Assembly: GCA_937919655.1 (NCBI GenBank)
Contig: CALFPJ010000082.1
Span: 1-64,000, forward strand
Direction of reading: 5' to 3'
Length of the DNA stretch: 64,000 nucleotides
DNA from: an uncultured Gemmatimonadales bacterium
GTDB lineage: Bacteria; Gemmatimonadota; Gemmatimonadetes; Longimicrobiales; Gaopeijiaceae
The notes under the pieces are model-generated. The model ran no database searches. It worked only from the letters and a program-made list of their open reading frames with translations, and was not told the DNA's origin. Both the position numbers and the translations under genes were made by a program. Position 1 is the stretch's first letter, and each line of letters starts with the position of its first letter. Shown here one piece after another: positions 45,620 through 55,526 of the stretch.

Positions 45620-46140
45620 GAACGGGTCTCTCCGAGGGTGGAGGTCGCCACTTCCGGGCCTTCCATGCGCCGCCCCTCGCTAAGCGTCACATATGCCTCC
45701 ATCGCAAAGTAGGCCGGCAGCCCTAGGCCGCGAAGCAGCTCGGCCGTTCCCTTGTTGCGGTCGACTACCCGCTGCCAAAACTCCCGCGGGTCCGGTCCAG
45801 GGAATGGAGCCGAGTCCTTCTGGGACTCGTGCTTGAATATGGCCTGGATCTTTCGGCGAAGTTCCTCTTCAGACAAGGGCACCAGAACGATGGCCTCGTT
45901 CACGCTCCACTCCTGCCAAGCCCCTCGATAGAGCCAAAGTTCCGGCGGCGGCCCGTCGTACAGTCGGAGCGCGGCTTCAACGGCCTCGAGCATCGACGTG
46001 CCCGCCAGCCACCAGGGCAGTGAGCGCCCGCCGACGAAGAACTCACTAACCGGTGCCCCAGCCCGCCGCGACATCGCAAGGCCGATCGCAGCCGCAAAAA
46101 CGAAGTACAGCCCGATGATCGCCCAATCGAGAAACGTCAC
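45616..46140 (-). CDS. chimeric ORF: start of an SSS transporter fused to the end of a NagB/PIG-L-type glucosamine-6-phosphate deaminase
   Basis: Residues 1-~50 (LDWAIIGLYFVFAAAIGLAM, VSEFFVGGRSLPWWLAGTSM) are the first helix and signature of an SSS symporter, distinct from the complete one downstream. From residue ~51 the sequence is soluble: PPELWLYRGAWQEWSVNEAI, RRKIQAIFKHESQKDSAPFP, DPREFWQRVVDRNKGTAELL, GLGLPAYFAMEAYV. I recognise this as the extreme C-terminus of NagB-type deaminases that carry a PIG-L-like domain. An in-frame deletion of perhaps 3 kb joining two neighbouring genes explains it. Starts with GTG overlapping the NagZ-fusion stop (GTGA). The product can neither transport nor deaminate. 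Confidence 0.7.
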   Translation of the reverse strand: MTFLDWAIIGLYFVFAAAIGLAMSRRAGAPVSEFFVGGRSLPWWLAGTSMLEAVEAALRLYDGPPPELWLYRGAWQEWSVNEAIVLVPLSEEELRRKIQAIFKHESQKDSAPFPGPDPREFWQRVVDRNKGTAELLRGLGLPAYFAMEAYVTLSEGRRMEGPEVATSTLGETRS

Positions 46141-49100
46141 GGGTCGCGTCTCCGCACGGGCTGATCTGTGATTGCGAGTGCCGCCGCATCAGCGACAGCT
46201 CGGCGAAGGGGTACGTGTTTTTGGTTCTCACGCGACGGATGGACCCGATTCGTCAGGAGGATGACCCACAGGTCGAGCTCGGGGTCCATCCATATGGAGG
46301 TGCCGGTATACCCGGTGTGCCCGAATGCACGCTCCGTCACATAGTCACCCCCTGATGATCGCTCACCGGGGGTGTCCCAACCCAACCCCCGCGTCGACGT
46401 CTGGTCATACCGAGTGGTAAACATCGACAGGACCTCTGGATTTAGAATCTGCTGATCCGTGTCGCGCGCCACTGGGCACGGCTCACCGGGAACGGCTTCG
46501 GGAGAGCAAGACGGCGATTCACCGCGGTTGAGCATCATACGTGCAAACACTGAAAGATCCACGGCGGTGCTAAAGAGTCCGGCATGACCTGCGACCCCGC
46601 CCATCGCATCCGCGTTCTCATCGTGCACTCGGCCCCACACCAACTCGTTGCGCCAAGCGACGTCGACTTCGGTCGCGGCGATACGGGGCTTGAGCGACTG
46701 ATCGGGTCGGTAACGAGTCTCCCGCATGCCAAGCGGATCCCATAGACGCGCCTGGAGCAGGTCGTCCAACGACCGTTGACTGACCTCCTCGATCACCCAC
46801 GCGAGCGTCATGATGCCGATGTCGGAGTAGATCGTCTCCAGTCCCGGATCCATATCAAGCGGTTCGTCGGCCGCGGCAGCCTTGTAGGCATCCATGCCTT
46901 CATGCTCGAAATACCACGTGCGGAACGGCGGCAGTCCGGTCCGATGCAGGAGCAGCTGCCTCACGGTGATCTGAGCCTTGCGAGCGTCGCCGCGAGACCA
47001 CCAGGGCAGGTAGCGGATGACCGGCGCGTCGAGATCCAACAGCCCTTCGTCAACCAACATCATGGCCGCGCTGGTCGTCCCGACGACTTTGGATACGGAG
47101 GCCATATCCCAGATCGATGTCGTGGTCGTCGGACGGCCGCTTCCGTACGCGAGTTCCCCATACGCATCGAGTTTCACCAGACGGCCGTGTCGACCGATCG
47201 CGACCGTAGCTCCAGAGAACGCAGAATCTGCGACTCCCGCCCGGATGATCGAATCGATGCGGGCGAGGCCGCTCGTTGACATGCCCAGGCTGACCGGGTC
47301 GGCCACCGTTTGGTTTTGTCCAGGTACCGCGCCCTGGCCCGTCCGTGCCACGATGCCCGCAGCAACAAGTGGGTCGTCGACCGTGCGGGTGACCACGCGT
47401 GTCGAGGTCTTGGCTCGGTCGAGGCCGGCGCCCATTTCAAAGAGAGGAGGAATCTGAATCGGGAGCCGTCCCGAGATCGCTTCTTCACCAAAAATCGCGG
47501 CCACGGCGGCCCGCTGGGATACCTCGCGGTCTCCCCAGGCCACGAGGTAACTCGAAACATCCGGGAGCGCCCGAATCAGATAGGGACTCACGAAGGAGAT
47601 CAACACCGTAGGCCGAAGGGCGGCACTTCCGTTCACCAACGTGGAGAACGACGCCGGCAACGCATCCGGGCCAGAGCCCGAGGACGTGTGAAGATAGACG
47701 CTGGCGATGACCCGGTCCGCACGCGCAACGACCTCTCGAGCGGATTCGTACGCCGCAGCATCACTACGCTCGTCGAGACGAACCTCAATGGCGCCGGGCA
47801 CCCGCTCCAAAAGGCCCGCGGAAAACGCGCGACTCGCCCACAACCAGGTCGACGGTGCGTAACGGACGTGCACCGTTTGACCCGGAGCGTCCACGTCCAG
47901 CGGCACCAACGACGCGTCGTCCCGAACCAGCGTCATCGACCGGGCTGCCACGGTATCGGCGAAGGCCAGGTGTGGTCCCGAGCCGACGACTTCGTCGACC
48001 GACTCCAGAGAGACAAATCGATTTCGGTGAAGCCCCACTTTGGCCTTCATCTCTAGAAGCTTGCGGGCCGAGTTCTCGAGCCGCTGTCGAGAGATCCTGC
48101 CGGTCTCGACCGCGGTCATCACTGCCCCGATGGCTGCAGGAACGTCCTTGGGAGACAGAATGACGTCTGAACCCGCCTCGACGGCGCGCACGGACGCTTC
48201 ACCCATGCCGTATGCGTCGGTGATCGCCCGCATGGTCATCGCATCGGTGAACAAGACGCCGTCGAAGGCCAGATCGGCCCGGAGAAGGCCCGTCATGATC
48301 TCAGGCGACAACGTGGCTGGCGGCCCATCAGCCCCGAGGATCGCGGGGAGCGACACATGCGCGGTCATGATCGCGTCCACGCCGGCCTGGATCGCGGCAT
48401 CGAACGGGACCAATTCGACCGCATCAAGCCGCGCTCGGTCGGCAGTGATCACTGGAAGGCCCACATGGGAATCGACTGAGGTGTCGCCGTGCCCAGGGAA
48501 GTGCTTCCCTGTGGTGAACGCACCGCCCTCCTTCGCTCCTCTCACGAACGCCGAGCCCATACGCGCCACGAGTGCAGGATCGGCCCCGAAAGAGCGACTC
48601 GCGATGACTGGGTTATCCGGATTGTTGTTCACGTCGAGCACGGGCGCGAACAAAAGGTGCACCCCACTCGCCCGTGCCTCGAGGGCAGTGATACGACCGT
48701 ACTCAAACGCAAAGCGCTCGTCGTCGATCGCACCAAACGCCATCGTGGGAGGAAACGCCGTGCCGCCGCCCTGCGGGAGCATCGACGGGAGGGCATACGA
48801 ACCGTTGATCCGCATCCCGGGCCCGCCGTTCTCGAAATCTGCCGTCACCAGAAGTGGGATCTTAGCCCGTTCCTGAAGGGCGTTCAGCTTCGCCACATAG
48901 GCGTGGGGGGTCCCGATAGAAGGAGACACACCACCGATCTGATCTACGGTGACCCAGTGTTCGAGTGGCTCGAAGTCGGGACTGGTCGGCGACACATATC
49001 CGCCCGGGATCCACTCGATGACGAGCTGACCGACGAGTTCTTCGAGAGTCAGCCCGCTCATCGTCTCCTCGACCCACTGTCGCGCGTCGGCGTCGAGGTC

Positions 49101-49208
49101 TGTGATGCGCCCGAAGGGCGTATGGATCACCGTGGCGCGCTGACCGGAACACGCACCGAGAATAAGGAGCGATGCGAGTGCGAAGCCGAGCTTTCGATCA
49201 ACGACCAT
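46137..49208 (-). CDS. NagZ-like GH3 beta-N-acetylhexosaminidase fused to a serine hydrolase (beta-lactamase family) domain, lipoprotein
   Basis: The 1023-residue lipoprotein (lipobox LGAC, Cys20) has two enzymes. Residues ~45-600 are GH3 with the NagZ signature KHFPGHGDTSVDSH (235-248, catalytic His248) and nucleophile Asp322 in VLFTDAMTM, plus a C-terminal GH3 domain. Residues ~640-1015 are a class C-type serine hydrolase with SVSK, YSD (TIYSDIG) and HTGYTG. NagZ removes GlcNAc from muropeptides; the second domain may be a peptidase or esterase on the same substrate. This fusion is known in Bacteroidota. It overlaps both the upstream NagZ gene (11 nt) and the downstream chimeric ORF. Confidence 0.9.
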   Translation of the reverse strand: MVVDRKLGFALASLLILGACSGQRATVIHTPFGRITDLDADARQWVEETMSGLTLEELVGQLVIEWIPGGYVSPTSPDFEPLEHWVTVDQIGGVSPSIGTPHAYVAKLNALQERAKIPLLVTADFENGGPGMRINGSYALPSMLPQGGGTAFPPTMAFGAIDDERFAFEYGRITALEARASGVHLLFAPVLDVNNNPDNPVIASRSFGADPALVARMGSAFVRGAKEGGAFTTGKHFPGHGDTSVDSHVGLPVITADRARLDAVELVPFDAAIQAGVDAIMTAHVSLPAILGADGPPATLSPEIMTGLLRADLAFDGVLFTDAMTMRAITDAYGMGEASVRAVEAGSDVILSPKDVPAAIGAVMTAVETGRISRQRLENSARKLLEMKAKVGLHRNRFVSLESVDEVVGSGPHLAFADTVAARSMTLVRDDASLVPLDVDAPGQTVHVRYAPSTWLWASRAFSAGLLERVPGAIEVRLDERSDAAAYESAREVVARADRVIASVYLHTSSGSGPDALPASFSTLVNGSAALRPTVLISFVSPYLIRALPDVSSYLVAWGDREVSQRAAVAAIFGEEAISGRLPIQIPPLFEMGAGLDRAKTSTRVVTRTVDDPLVAAGIVARTGQGAVPGQNQTVADPVSLGMSTSGLARIDSIIRAGVADSAFSGATVAIGRHGRLVKLDAYGELAYGSGRPTTTTSIWDMASVSKVVGTTSAAMMLVDEGLLDLDAPVIRYLPWWSRGDARKAQITVRQLLLHRTGLPPFRTWYFEHEGMDAYKAAAADEPLDMDPGLETIYSDIGIMTLAWVIEEVSQRSLDDLLQARLWDPLGMRETRYRPDQSLKPRIAATEVDVAWRNELVWGRVHDENADAMGGVAGHAGLFSTAVDLSVFARMMLNRGESPSCSPEAVPGEPCPVARDTDQQILNPEVLSMFTTRYDQTSTRGLGWDTPGERSSGGDYVTERAFGHTGYTGTSIWMDPELDLWVILLTNRVHPSRENQKHVPLRRAVADAAALAITDQPVRRRDP

Positions 49209-51153
49209 TCGCGCTCGCCTTTGCTGGGATCGTCATACCGTCACCGATTTCGTAGAGTGGGGGAATGCGCGTGGGGATCCGGCCGGTGATCTCAAGGTCT
49301 CCAAAGATCGCACGAGCCGCCGCGGTCTGACTGGCTTCAGAGCCACTCCAGGCGAGCATATAGGCCCGCACGTCCGGAAACGAGGTCAACAGATAAGGAT
49401 TTCCGAACGACACCACGATATGTGGGATCCCGCCCTCCTCGAGCGCGCCGATGAAGTCCGTCAGCTCTTCAGGCAAGGCCATCGAACCCTGGTAGGACAC
49501 CGCGGTGACATAGGTGCTCACCACGACCAACGCCTGATTCCGCGCCTGCCGAAGGAGGCCAGCATAGAGGTCGCTGCTCGCGTCGCGCGTCAGGCTCGCC
49601 GTCGTCAATTGCGGATACGTCGCACGCAAGCGCCGGTCGAAGTACCGACCGGCCAGCACATCGGACTCGCGGCGATACGAAACGGACAGAACCCGCGCAG
49701 TCCGCGTACCTCGCAACGGCAAGAGATTTCCGCCGTTCCTAAGGACCGTAATCGAGCGTTCGGCGACCCGGGTTGCGACCTCTGTGTGGGCGGGGATGCC
49801 AACGGCGCTGTATACGCCGGCAAGGGAAACCAACCGGTTCTCGTCGAGCCCAATGTCCGCCTTGACCTCCAGGAGTCTCCGGACTGACGCATCGATCCGT
49901 GCCTCCGAGATGCGCCCAGACTCCACCGCCGCCACGATCCCGTCGATGGCGCGTGCCGGAGACGGAGGCATCAAGATCACGTCGGCACCCGCCTCAATGG
50001 CTCGGACTGCGGCCTCCTCGGCGCTGTGTTGCCGTGCGATCGCACTCATGTCCATGGCGTCGGTGAAGAGCAGCCCCGTAAAGCCCATTTCACCGCGCAA
50101 CAGATCCGTCATGATCGCGGCCGACAGCGTGGACGGATCCCCACGCCCCGCGTTAATGGACGGTACGGAAATATGGGCGGTCATGAGCGCGCCCATCCCC
50201 GCGTCGATCGCCGCTTGGAAGGGCAACAGCTCGATGGAGTCCATGCGGGCCCGCGAATGATTGATAATCGGCAGCGCCGTATGGGAGTCGGTGTCTGTGT
50301 CGCCGTGTCCCGGGAAGTGTTTTCCGGTCGCGATTCCGCCGTTTTCTTGAATACCGCGCACGAAGGCGGCGCCGAGCGCCGCTACCTGAGCGGGATCTTC
50401 ACCAAAGGAGCGCACATTGATGATCGGGTTGTCCGGATTGTTGTTCACGTCCAACACCGGCGCAAACGGTACGTGAATCCCTACCGCCCGTGCCTCAACA
50501 GCGGTGACCCGACCCATCTCATAGGCGAGGCCGGCATCGCCCGCGGCACCCACGGCCATAAGAGAGGGAAAGTCCGTGGCGCCTCCAAGTTCGATCGTCC
50601 CGGGCATCTGGATCGCACCGCGCATTCTGAAGCCCGCACCCGTCTCGAGATCGGCGCCGACCAAAAGAGGCAGCTTGGAGTGCTCTTGTAGGTCGTTCAG
50701 TTTGGCCGCGACCTCGGTCGGCGAGCCGACCGACATGATGACGCCGCCGATGCCCTGGTCCCGGATGTATCCGAGCATGCGGTCGTGGCTCGCGGTGCCC
50801 TCAGGGGCAAAGTCTCCTAGCACCCACGGCATCATGAGCTGCCCCGCTTTTTCACGGAGCGTGAGGCTTGCCAGGGTGTGCTCCGCCCATGCCAAGCCCT
50901 CCGCTGGGTCCCGAGGCTCCGGTTCGGGGTGGATCATCGGCTGGTCGGGCGACGTCACTGGACGCTGCTCCAGATCGATCAAGACTTCGGAGGCCTCCGA
51001 GCTCTCATCTGCGACCGCAGGTAAGGCCGCGGGTGCGGGATCAGGCGCAGGTGATGACTGCGGGGACCCGCATGAAACAAGGGTTACGGCCAGTACCCAT
51101 GCAGCCAGCGCTCGGGGCGCGATCCGATAAGGACGGGCGGTCGGTAGTGGCAT
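49198..51153 (-). CDS. nagZ: NagZ-like GH3 beta-N-acetylhexosaminidase, lipoprotein
   Basis: The ATG at 51153 starts a lipoprotein signal (lipobox LVSC, Cys28); the frame is open to 51306 but that part is not protein-like. The 651-residue protein has a Pro/Ala/Glu-rich linker (~29-85), then a GH3 domain with KHFPGHGDTDTDSH (NagZ catalytic loop) and LLFTDAMDM (nucleophile Asp), and a second GH3 domain ending RIPTRIPPLYEIGDG. It should cut GlcNAc from GlcNAc-MurNAc fragments at the outer or inner membrane. It is first in the minus-strand operon and is divergent from namZ over a 74-bp region. Confidence 0.9.
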   Translation of the reverse strand: MPLPTARPYRIAPRALAAWVLAVTLVSCGSPQSSPAPDPAPAALPAVADESSEASEVLIDLEQRPVTSPDQPMIHPEPEPRDPAEGLAWAEHTLASLTLREKAGQLMMPWVLGDFAPEGTASHDRMLGYIRDQGIGGVIMSVGSPTEVAAKLNDLQEHSKLPLLVGADLETGAGFRMRGAIQMPGTIELGGATDFPSLMAVGAAGDAGLAYEMGRVTAVEARAVGIHVPFAPVLDVNNNPDNPIINVRSFGEDPAQVAALGAAFVRGIQENGGIATGKHFPGHGDTDTDSHTALPIINHSRARMDSIELLPFQAAIDAGMGALMTAHISVPSINAGRGDPSTLSAAIMTDLLRGEMGFTGLLFTDAMDMSAIARQHSAEEAAVRAIEAGADVILMPPSPARAIDGIVAAVESGRISEARIDASVRRLLEVKADIGLDENRLVSLAGVYSAVGIPAHTEVATRVAERSITVLRNGGNLLPLRGTRTARVLSVSYRRESDVLAGRYFDRRLRATYPQLTTASLTRDASSDLYAGLLRQARNQALVVVSTYVTAVSYQGSMALPEELTDFIGALEEGGIPHIVVSFGNPYLLTSFPDVRAYMLAWSGSEASQTAAARAIFGDLEITGRIPTRIPPLYEIGDGMTIPAKASANGR

Positions 51154-51227
51154 GGCGTTGCGGTGACTCTGGGAGGGTTGGGGTCGATTGCGTTGACGGG
51201 GCAGGGCGCGAGCCCGAAGCTTGCCGC

Positions 51228-52577
51228 ATGCAACAGACAACACGAGGTCGCGAGCGGCGCCAAGCCGAAGACGGACGGGAAAGTACGGGCCCCCCGAAAA
51301 CGTCACAATCCTGCTTCATTTTCTTATGGTGTCTTACCCTAGCCGCCTGCAGCGTTCCGGGCGGCGATGCCGCAGAACACGCCCTTGCCGAGCCTGCGGT
51401 CGAAGTGCGCGCCGGAATTCAGGTTCTCCTGACAGACTCCGCACACCTAGTGCGCGGGAAGCGGGTCGGCCTGATCACGAACCACACCGGGATCTACCGC
51501 ACGGGCGGCACTGCGGCGGCGGGTGCACCGGCCGTCGGCACGACGATCGACGCGCTGAACGACGCGCCAGATATCGAGCTCGTTGCCCTTTACGCCCCAG
51601 AGCACGGCATTCGCGGTGAGGAACGGGCGGGCGCCGCGATTGAAAGCGGCGTGGACCAGCAGACCGGCATACCCATCCATTCATTGTACGGGGCTGTGCG
51701 GAAGCCGACCTCTGAGATGCTCGCGGGCGTCGACGCGCTCCTCTTCGACATGCAGGACATCGGGGCACGTTACTACACCTACGTCTCGACCATGGCCCTC
51801 GCGATGGAGGCTGCCGGCGAGAACGGCATCCCCTTCATCGTCCTCGACAGGCCCAATCCCATCCGCGGTGACGTCGTGCAAGGGAACGTGCTTGATCCGG
51901 CCTACAGCACCTTCGTCGGCATGTTTGAGGTACCCATGCGTCACGGCATGACCGCCGGCGAACTCGCGCGAATGTATGTCGGCGCGTTCGGTATCACGGT
52001 AGAACTTCATGTGGTACCTGTGGATGGCTGGACGCGGGACATGGCGTTTGAGGACAGTGGACTCCCCTGGGTGGCGCCGTCGCCGAACATCCCGACGCAG
52101 GAAAGCGCCCTGGCCTACCCCGGGGTCTGCCTTTTCGAGGGCACGCCTCTGTCGGTAGGCCGCGGCACAGATCGCGCATTCCAGTGGATTGGGGCTCCGT
52201 GGCTAGACGGCCCCGCCCTCGCGGACGCGTTGAACGGTTACGGGCTCGAAGGCGTCCGTTTTGAAGCGGCGCTGTTCACACCTACCAACGCGGGCGACGG
52301 CAAGTTCGAAGGCCAGGAGATCCCCGGGGTGCGGCTGGTGGCCACAGACACCGACTATGATGCGCCGCGCGCGGCGGTCGCCATGCTGATCGAAGCTCGA
52401 GCGATGTCGGGTGACAATTGGAGTTGGAGGGAGGCCCACTTCGACCGACTGGCCGGTACGGATGCGCTACGCCTTGGGCTCGACGCAGAGCAGACCTTCG
52501 CCGAACTCACCGCCACATGGAGCGATCAAGTCGCTTCGTTCGAAGCGCTGCGTGCCCCCTATCTGATCTATCGATGA
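51228..52577 (+). CDS. namZ: NamZ/DUF1343 exo-beta-N-acetylmuramidase, lipoprotein
   Basis: The ATG at 51228 gives 449 residues with a lipobox LAAC at Cys41 after an unusually long charged N-region. The body is DUF1343, shown for Bacillus and Tannerella NamZ to release MurNAc from non-reducing ends: VGLITNHTGI, ALYAPEHGIRGEERAGAAIE, IHSLYGAVRKPT, LLFDMQDIGARYYTYVSTMA, VLDRPNPIRGDVVQGNVLD, PSPNIPT and GTPLSVGRGTDRAF. The acidic/His motifs around EHGIRGE and DMQDIGARYYTY are conserved in the family. It is divergent from the nagZ operon and overlaps the M14 gene (ATGA). Confidence 0.92.
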   Translation: MQQTTRGRERRQAEDGRESTGPPKTSQSCFIFLWCLTLAACSVPGGDAAEHALAEPAVEVRAGIQVLLTDSAHLVRGKRVGLITNHTGIYRTGGTAAAGAPAVGTTIDALNDAPDIELVALYAPEHGIRGEERAGAAIESGVDQQTGIPIHSLYGAVRKPTSEMLAGVDALLFDMQDIGARYYTYVSTMALAMEAAGENGIPFIVLDRPNPIRGDVVQGNVLDPAYSTFVGMFEVPMRHGMTAGELARMYVGAFGITVELHVVPVDGWTRDMAFEDSGLPWVAPSPNIPTQESALAYPGVCLFEGTPLSVGRGTDRAFQWIGAPWLDGPALADALNGYGLEGVRFEAALFTPTNAGDGKFEGQEIPGVRLVATDTDYDAPRAAVAMLIEARAMSGDNWSWREAHFDRLAGTDALRLGLDAEQTFAELTATWSDQVASFEALRAPYLIYR

Positions 52578-53971
52578 TAAGAACTTTGACGCCGTTGGCC
52601 GTCCTCGTGTGCGCGGGTTGCGCGGCATCGGGCGCCACTCCCCGCTCGGAGGGCGGCGCGCCGGCTACCGCCACGACCGGGGCGCTCGGGCCGGCGACAA
52701 CGACTACCGCCACGAGCCGCCCCACCTCGGACCCTGCGCGGACCGCGGCGCTCACCACGGCGCTCACCACGGCGGAAGAGTTGATCGGTCTATACGACGG
52801 GGTCCGCGTCCCAGGCCTCGACGACCGACGTTTCAACCACGAAACGTACTGGCGCTCCGTGGAGCCGTACCTAGGCGGCAGCGTGGCGTCGGTAACTGTT
52901 GGCGAGAGTGCCGAGGGGCGAACGATTCGCCAGCTGACCTTTGGCTCTGGACCCACCACCGTGCTGCTCTGGTCGCAGATGCACGGAAACGAAAGCACCG
53001 CGTCCATGTCGCTCGCGGACATCGTTCGCTTCTTCCATGAGCATGGTGACCACCCGGCCGTGCGTCGCATCGCCCAAGGAGCGACGGTCCACATGATCCC
53101 AATGCTTAACCCGGATGGCGCCGAGCGCTTTCAGCGGCGGAACGCTCAGGGCATCGATGTGAACCGTGATGCCCGCATGCTACAAACGCCAGAAGGCCGG
53201 ACGCTCAAGGGCGTCACCGACGCGTTGACCCCCGACTTCGGCTTCAATTTGCATGATCAGGGCGCAGCGGTCCGAGTGGGGCAGACCAACCGCGGCGTGG
53301 CCATCGCACTCCTGGCTCCCGCATTCAACGAGGCCCGCGACGTTGACGCAAAACGTCGCCGCGCCATGCAGGTCGCCTCGCTGTTGATCGGCGCCATGGA
53401 CCCTCTCGTGGGCGGGCACATCGCGAAATACGACGACACTTTTAACCCACGGGCCTTCGGCGACCTCATGGGCCAGTGGGGTGCGAGCACAATCTTGATC
53501 GAGTCAGGGGCGTGGGCGGACGACCCGCAAAAGCAGCACCTAAGGAAGACGAACTTCGTCGGAATCCTCACGGCCCTGGACGCGGTCGCGACTGGTAGCT
53601 ACGCGGCATTCGACCCTGACGTCTATGAGTCGCTCGCATACAACGGACGGCGGGTGCCGGATCTTCTCATTTCTGGTGGCACGATCGCGGTGCCAGGAAT
53701 CCCCGTCCTGAAGGCGGATATTCTGCTGAACTATGACCGACCGCTGATGCATGAGGCCGGAGTGATCACGGACATCGGGGACATGGGTGAAACCGAGGCG
53801 CAGGATACGCTGGACGTCCGCGGGCTGTATTTGATTCCGACTGCCCGCGCGCTCGATGCCAGTGGGGGCCTGGACGCCGGAGCCCCCGCCCATTTCATCG
53901 TGGCCGAGGACCGCGAGGGTCTGCGCGTGCGCTTCCGCTTCGAGGGAGGTCCGGCGAGGCGCGAGGAGTAG
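52574..53971 (+). CDS. M14-family zinc carboxypeptidase-like lipoprotein
   Basis: The ATG at 52574 overlaps the namZ stop, deciding the start. The 465-residue protein has a lipobox (CAGC, Cys16), a Thr/Ala/Pro-rich linker and an M14 catalytic domain from ~80. Ligands: His and Glu in WSQMHGNESTAS, Arg/Asn in NAQGIDVNRDAR, His in FGFNLHDQG and the catalytic Glu probably in TILIESGAW. The C-terminal ~90 residues form an extra beta-rich part. M14 members include enzymes that trim peptide stems. Coupling to namZ suggests a role on muropeptides (inference). Confidence 0.85.
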   Translation: MIRTLTPLAVLVCAGCAASGATPRSEGGAPATATTGALGPATTTTATSRPTSDPARTAALTTALTTAEELIGLYDGVRVPGLDDRRFNHETYWRSVEPYLGGSVASVTVGESAEGRTIRQLTFGSGPTTVLLWSQMHGNESTASMSLADIVRFFHEHGDHPAVRRIAQGATVHMIPMLNPDGAERFQRRNAQGIDVNRDARMLQTPEGRTLKGVTDALTPDFGFNLHDQGAAVRVGQTNRGVAIALLAPAFNEARDVDAKRRRAMQVASLLIGAMDPLVGGHIAKYDDTFNPRAFGDLMGQWGASTILIESGAWADDPQKQHLRKTNFVGILTALDAVATGSYAAFDPDVYESLAYNGRRVPDLLISGGTIAVPGIPVLKADILLNYDRPLMHEAGVITDIGDMGETEAQDTLDVRGLYLIPTARALDASGGLDAGAPAHFIVAEDREGLRVRFRFEGGPARREE

Positions 53972-54079
53972 GCGAGGGGCCAGGACCGCGTCTTTGCGAT
54001 ACTAGAAGGAAGCTGAGGAAGTGCAGTGGCCCGCGCGACCCCGGCCTACGGCTGCGGTGCCCGGTCTCGCCAGCAAGAA

Positions 54080-55423
54080 CTAGGAACGACAAGCCGGATC
54101 ACACCACTCGGTGGTGTCCGCCATGCCGCTGGCCGGAGCGCGCCGGGCATCGAGTGCGTCATCCGAACGCCAGGCGGTCAGGGCGCCACGACGCCGAAGG
54201 CCGAGTTGGTACTCAGACCGACCTCCACTCCCACCGGCATGTTCTGAGTGGACCGTCACCGTAACGACGCCATGCGGGGAGAACTTGATCGCGTTGCTCA
54301 CAGGATTCACCAAGATCTGCTTGAGCCGAATGGGGTCCGTCCGGAGGGTGGGCATGCCCTCGGGAACAACGACAGTGGGATTCGTCGACCGCTCTGTGCC
54401 CCGGCTATCGAAGTCGCCGCAAACATCGCGAACAAGTACCGCCACATCGACATCCTGCTCTACGATCCGCACCTTCCCTGCCTCAATGCGGGAAACATCT
54501 AGGAGATCGCCGACCAGCTTCAGGGCATATCGACCAGTGGACCTGATGCGCTCGACAAAGTCCCTACTGTGCTGGTCGAGATTCGCTTCGGGCTAGGTAA
54601 GAACGATGCGGGCGAAGCCTGCGATCGACTTGAGCGGAGCCGTGAGTTCGTGGTTCATCGTCGACAGGAGCTGGGACTTTCCATCGCTGGCCTCCGGTGC
54701 CCTGAGAGTCATGGCCTCAAGCTCCGGGGTGCGTGCCGTGACTTCGCCGGCGAGCCCCAGACGGAGCTCGTCCAACTCCGCGTGGGCGCGAGCGAAGCGG
54801 TAGGCCAGGGCGACCGCCGCCGAGAGCAAGAGAGCCGTGAACCCCAGGTAAGGAAGGGAATGCGGCAGGGCTAGGCCCGCGAGCCTCAAGAACTCCCCCA
54901 CCTCTGCGAGTACGACAAACAGTATCCCCACGAGGAAGACGCGGGCCTCGGGATTGCCGCGGACCGCACCCCGAAGGAGTAGGACCACGGCCACAGCCAG
55001 GATTGGCATAAGCCGCACGAATCGGGCCAGGCTGGTTGCGAACACCCAACGCAGGGGTACCGTGGCCACGAAGACCGCCAGCACCAAATGGGAGGCCTGG
55101 TAGGATCGCAGGATCCTTCCCATGGGGCGGTCGAGAATCCAAAACAGGAACGGAATGAGTCAGACCGCGGCCACGTGACCCGAGGCATCCGTACACCGGT
55201 ACGCGGGCCCCAGGCGGTTCAGAAGGAGGCCGCCCCATGCCGAGAACGCGATGGCGTTCACCGCGAAGCAGACCGAGCCGAGGCCGAACCAGAGGTACTG
55301 CCGCTCACTGTAGCGCGTGGCGTAGAAAAAAAGGTGGTACATGCCCACCATCAGGGCGATGGCCACGAACAAGAGAGTGTTAAGATCGTTCAGCAGGTAT
55401 TCCAGGGTCCGATTTCGCGCCAC
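54080..55423 (-). pseudogene. 7TMR-DISM-type sensor histidine kinase, broken by two in-frame stops and truncated
   Basis: Reading downstream on the minus strand, one frame gives part of a seven-helix sensor (RTLEYLLNDLNTLLFVAIAL, YSERQYLWFGLGSVCFA), a TGA at 55160-55162, more helices (SYQASHLVLAVFVATVPLRW), a coiled linker and the phospho-acceptor helix LLSTMNHELTAPLKSIAGF. A TAG follows at 54593-54595, then the dimerisation helix end (LKLVGDLLDVSRIEAGKVRI) and the ATPase N-box RLKQILVNPVSNAIKFSPHG. G-boxes are absent; sequence is scrambled after ~54245. The N-terminal sensor domain is also missing. Kinase activity is impossible. Confidence 0.85.
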
Positions 55424-55526
55424 GATCTGAAGAACGGGAATCGGGCCAAAGAGCGCGCCACCCAGGGTCGGCTGGTCGGCGGGCGCGGCGGCGGGATCAT
55501 CATGCAGCCATGAACGTCAAGCGCTG

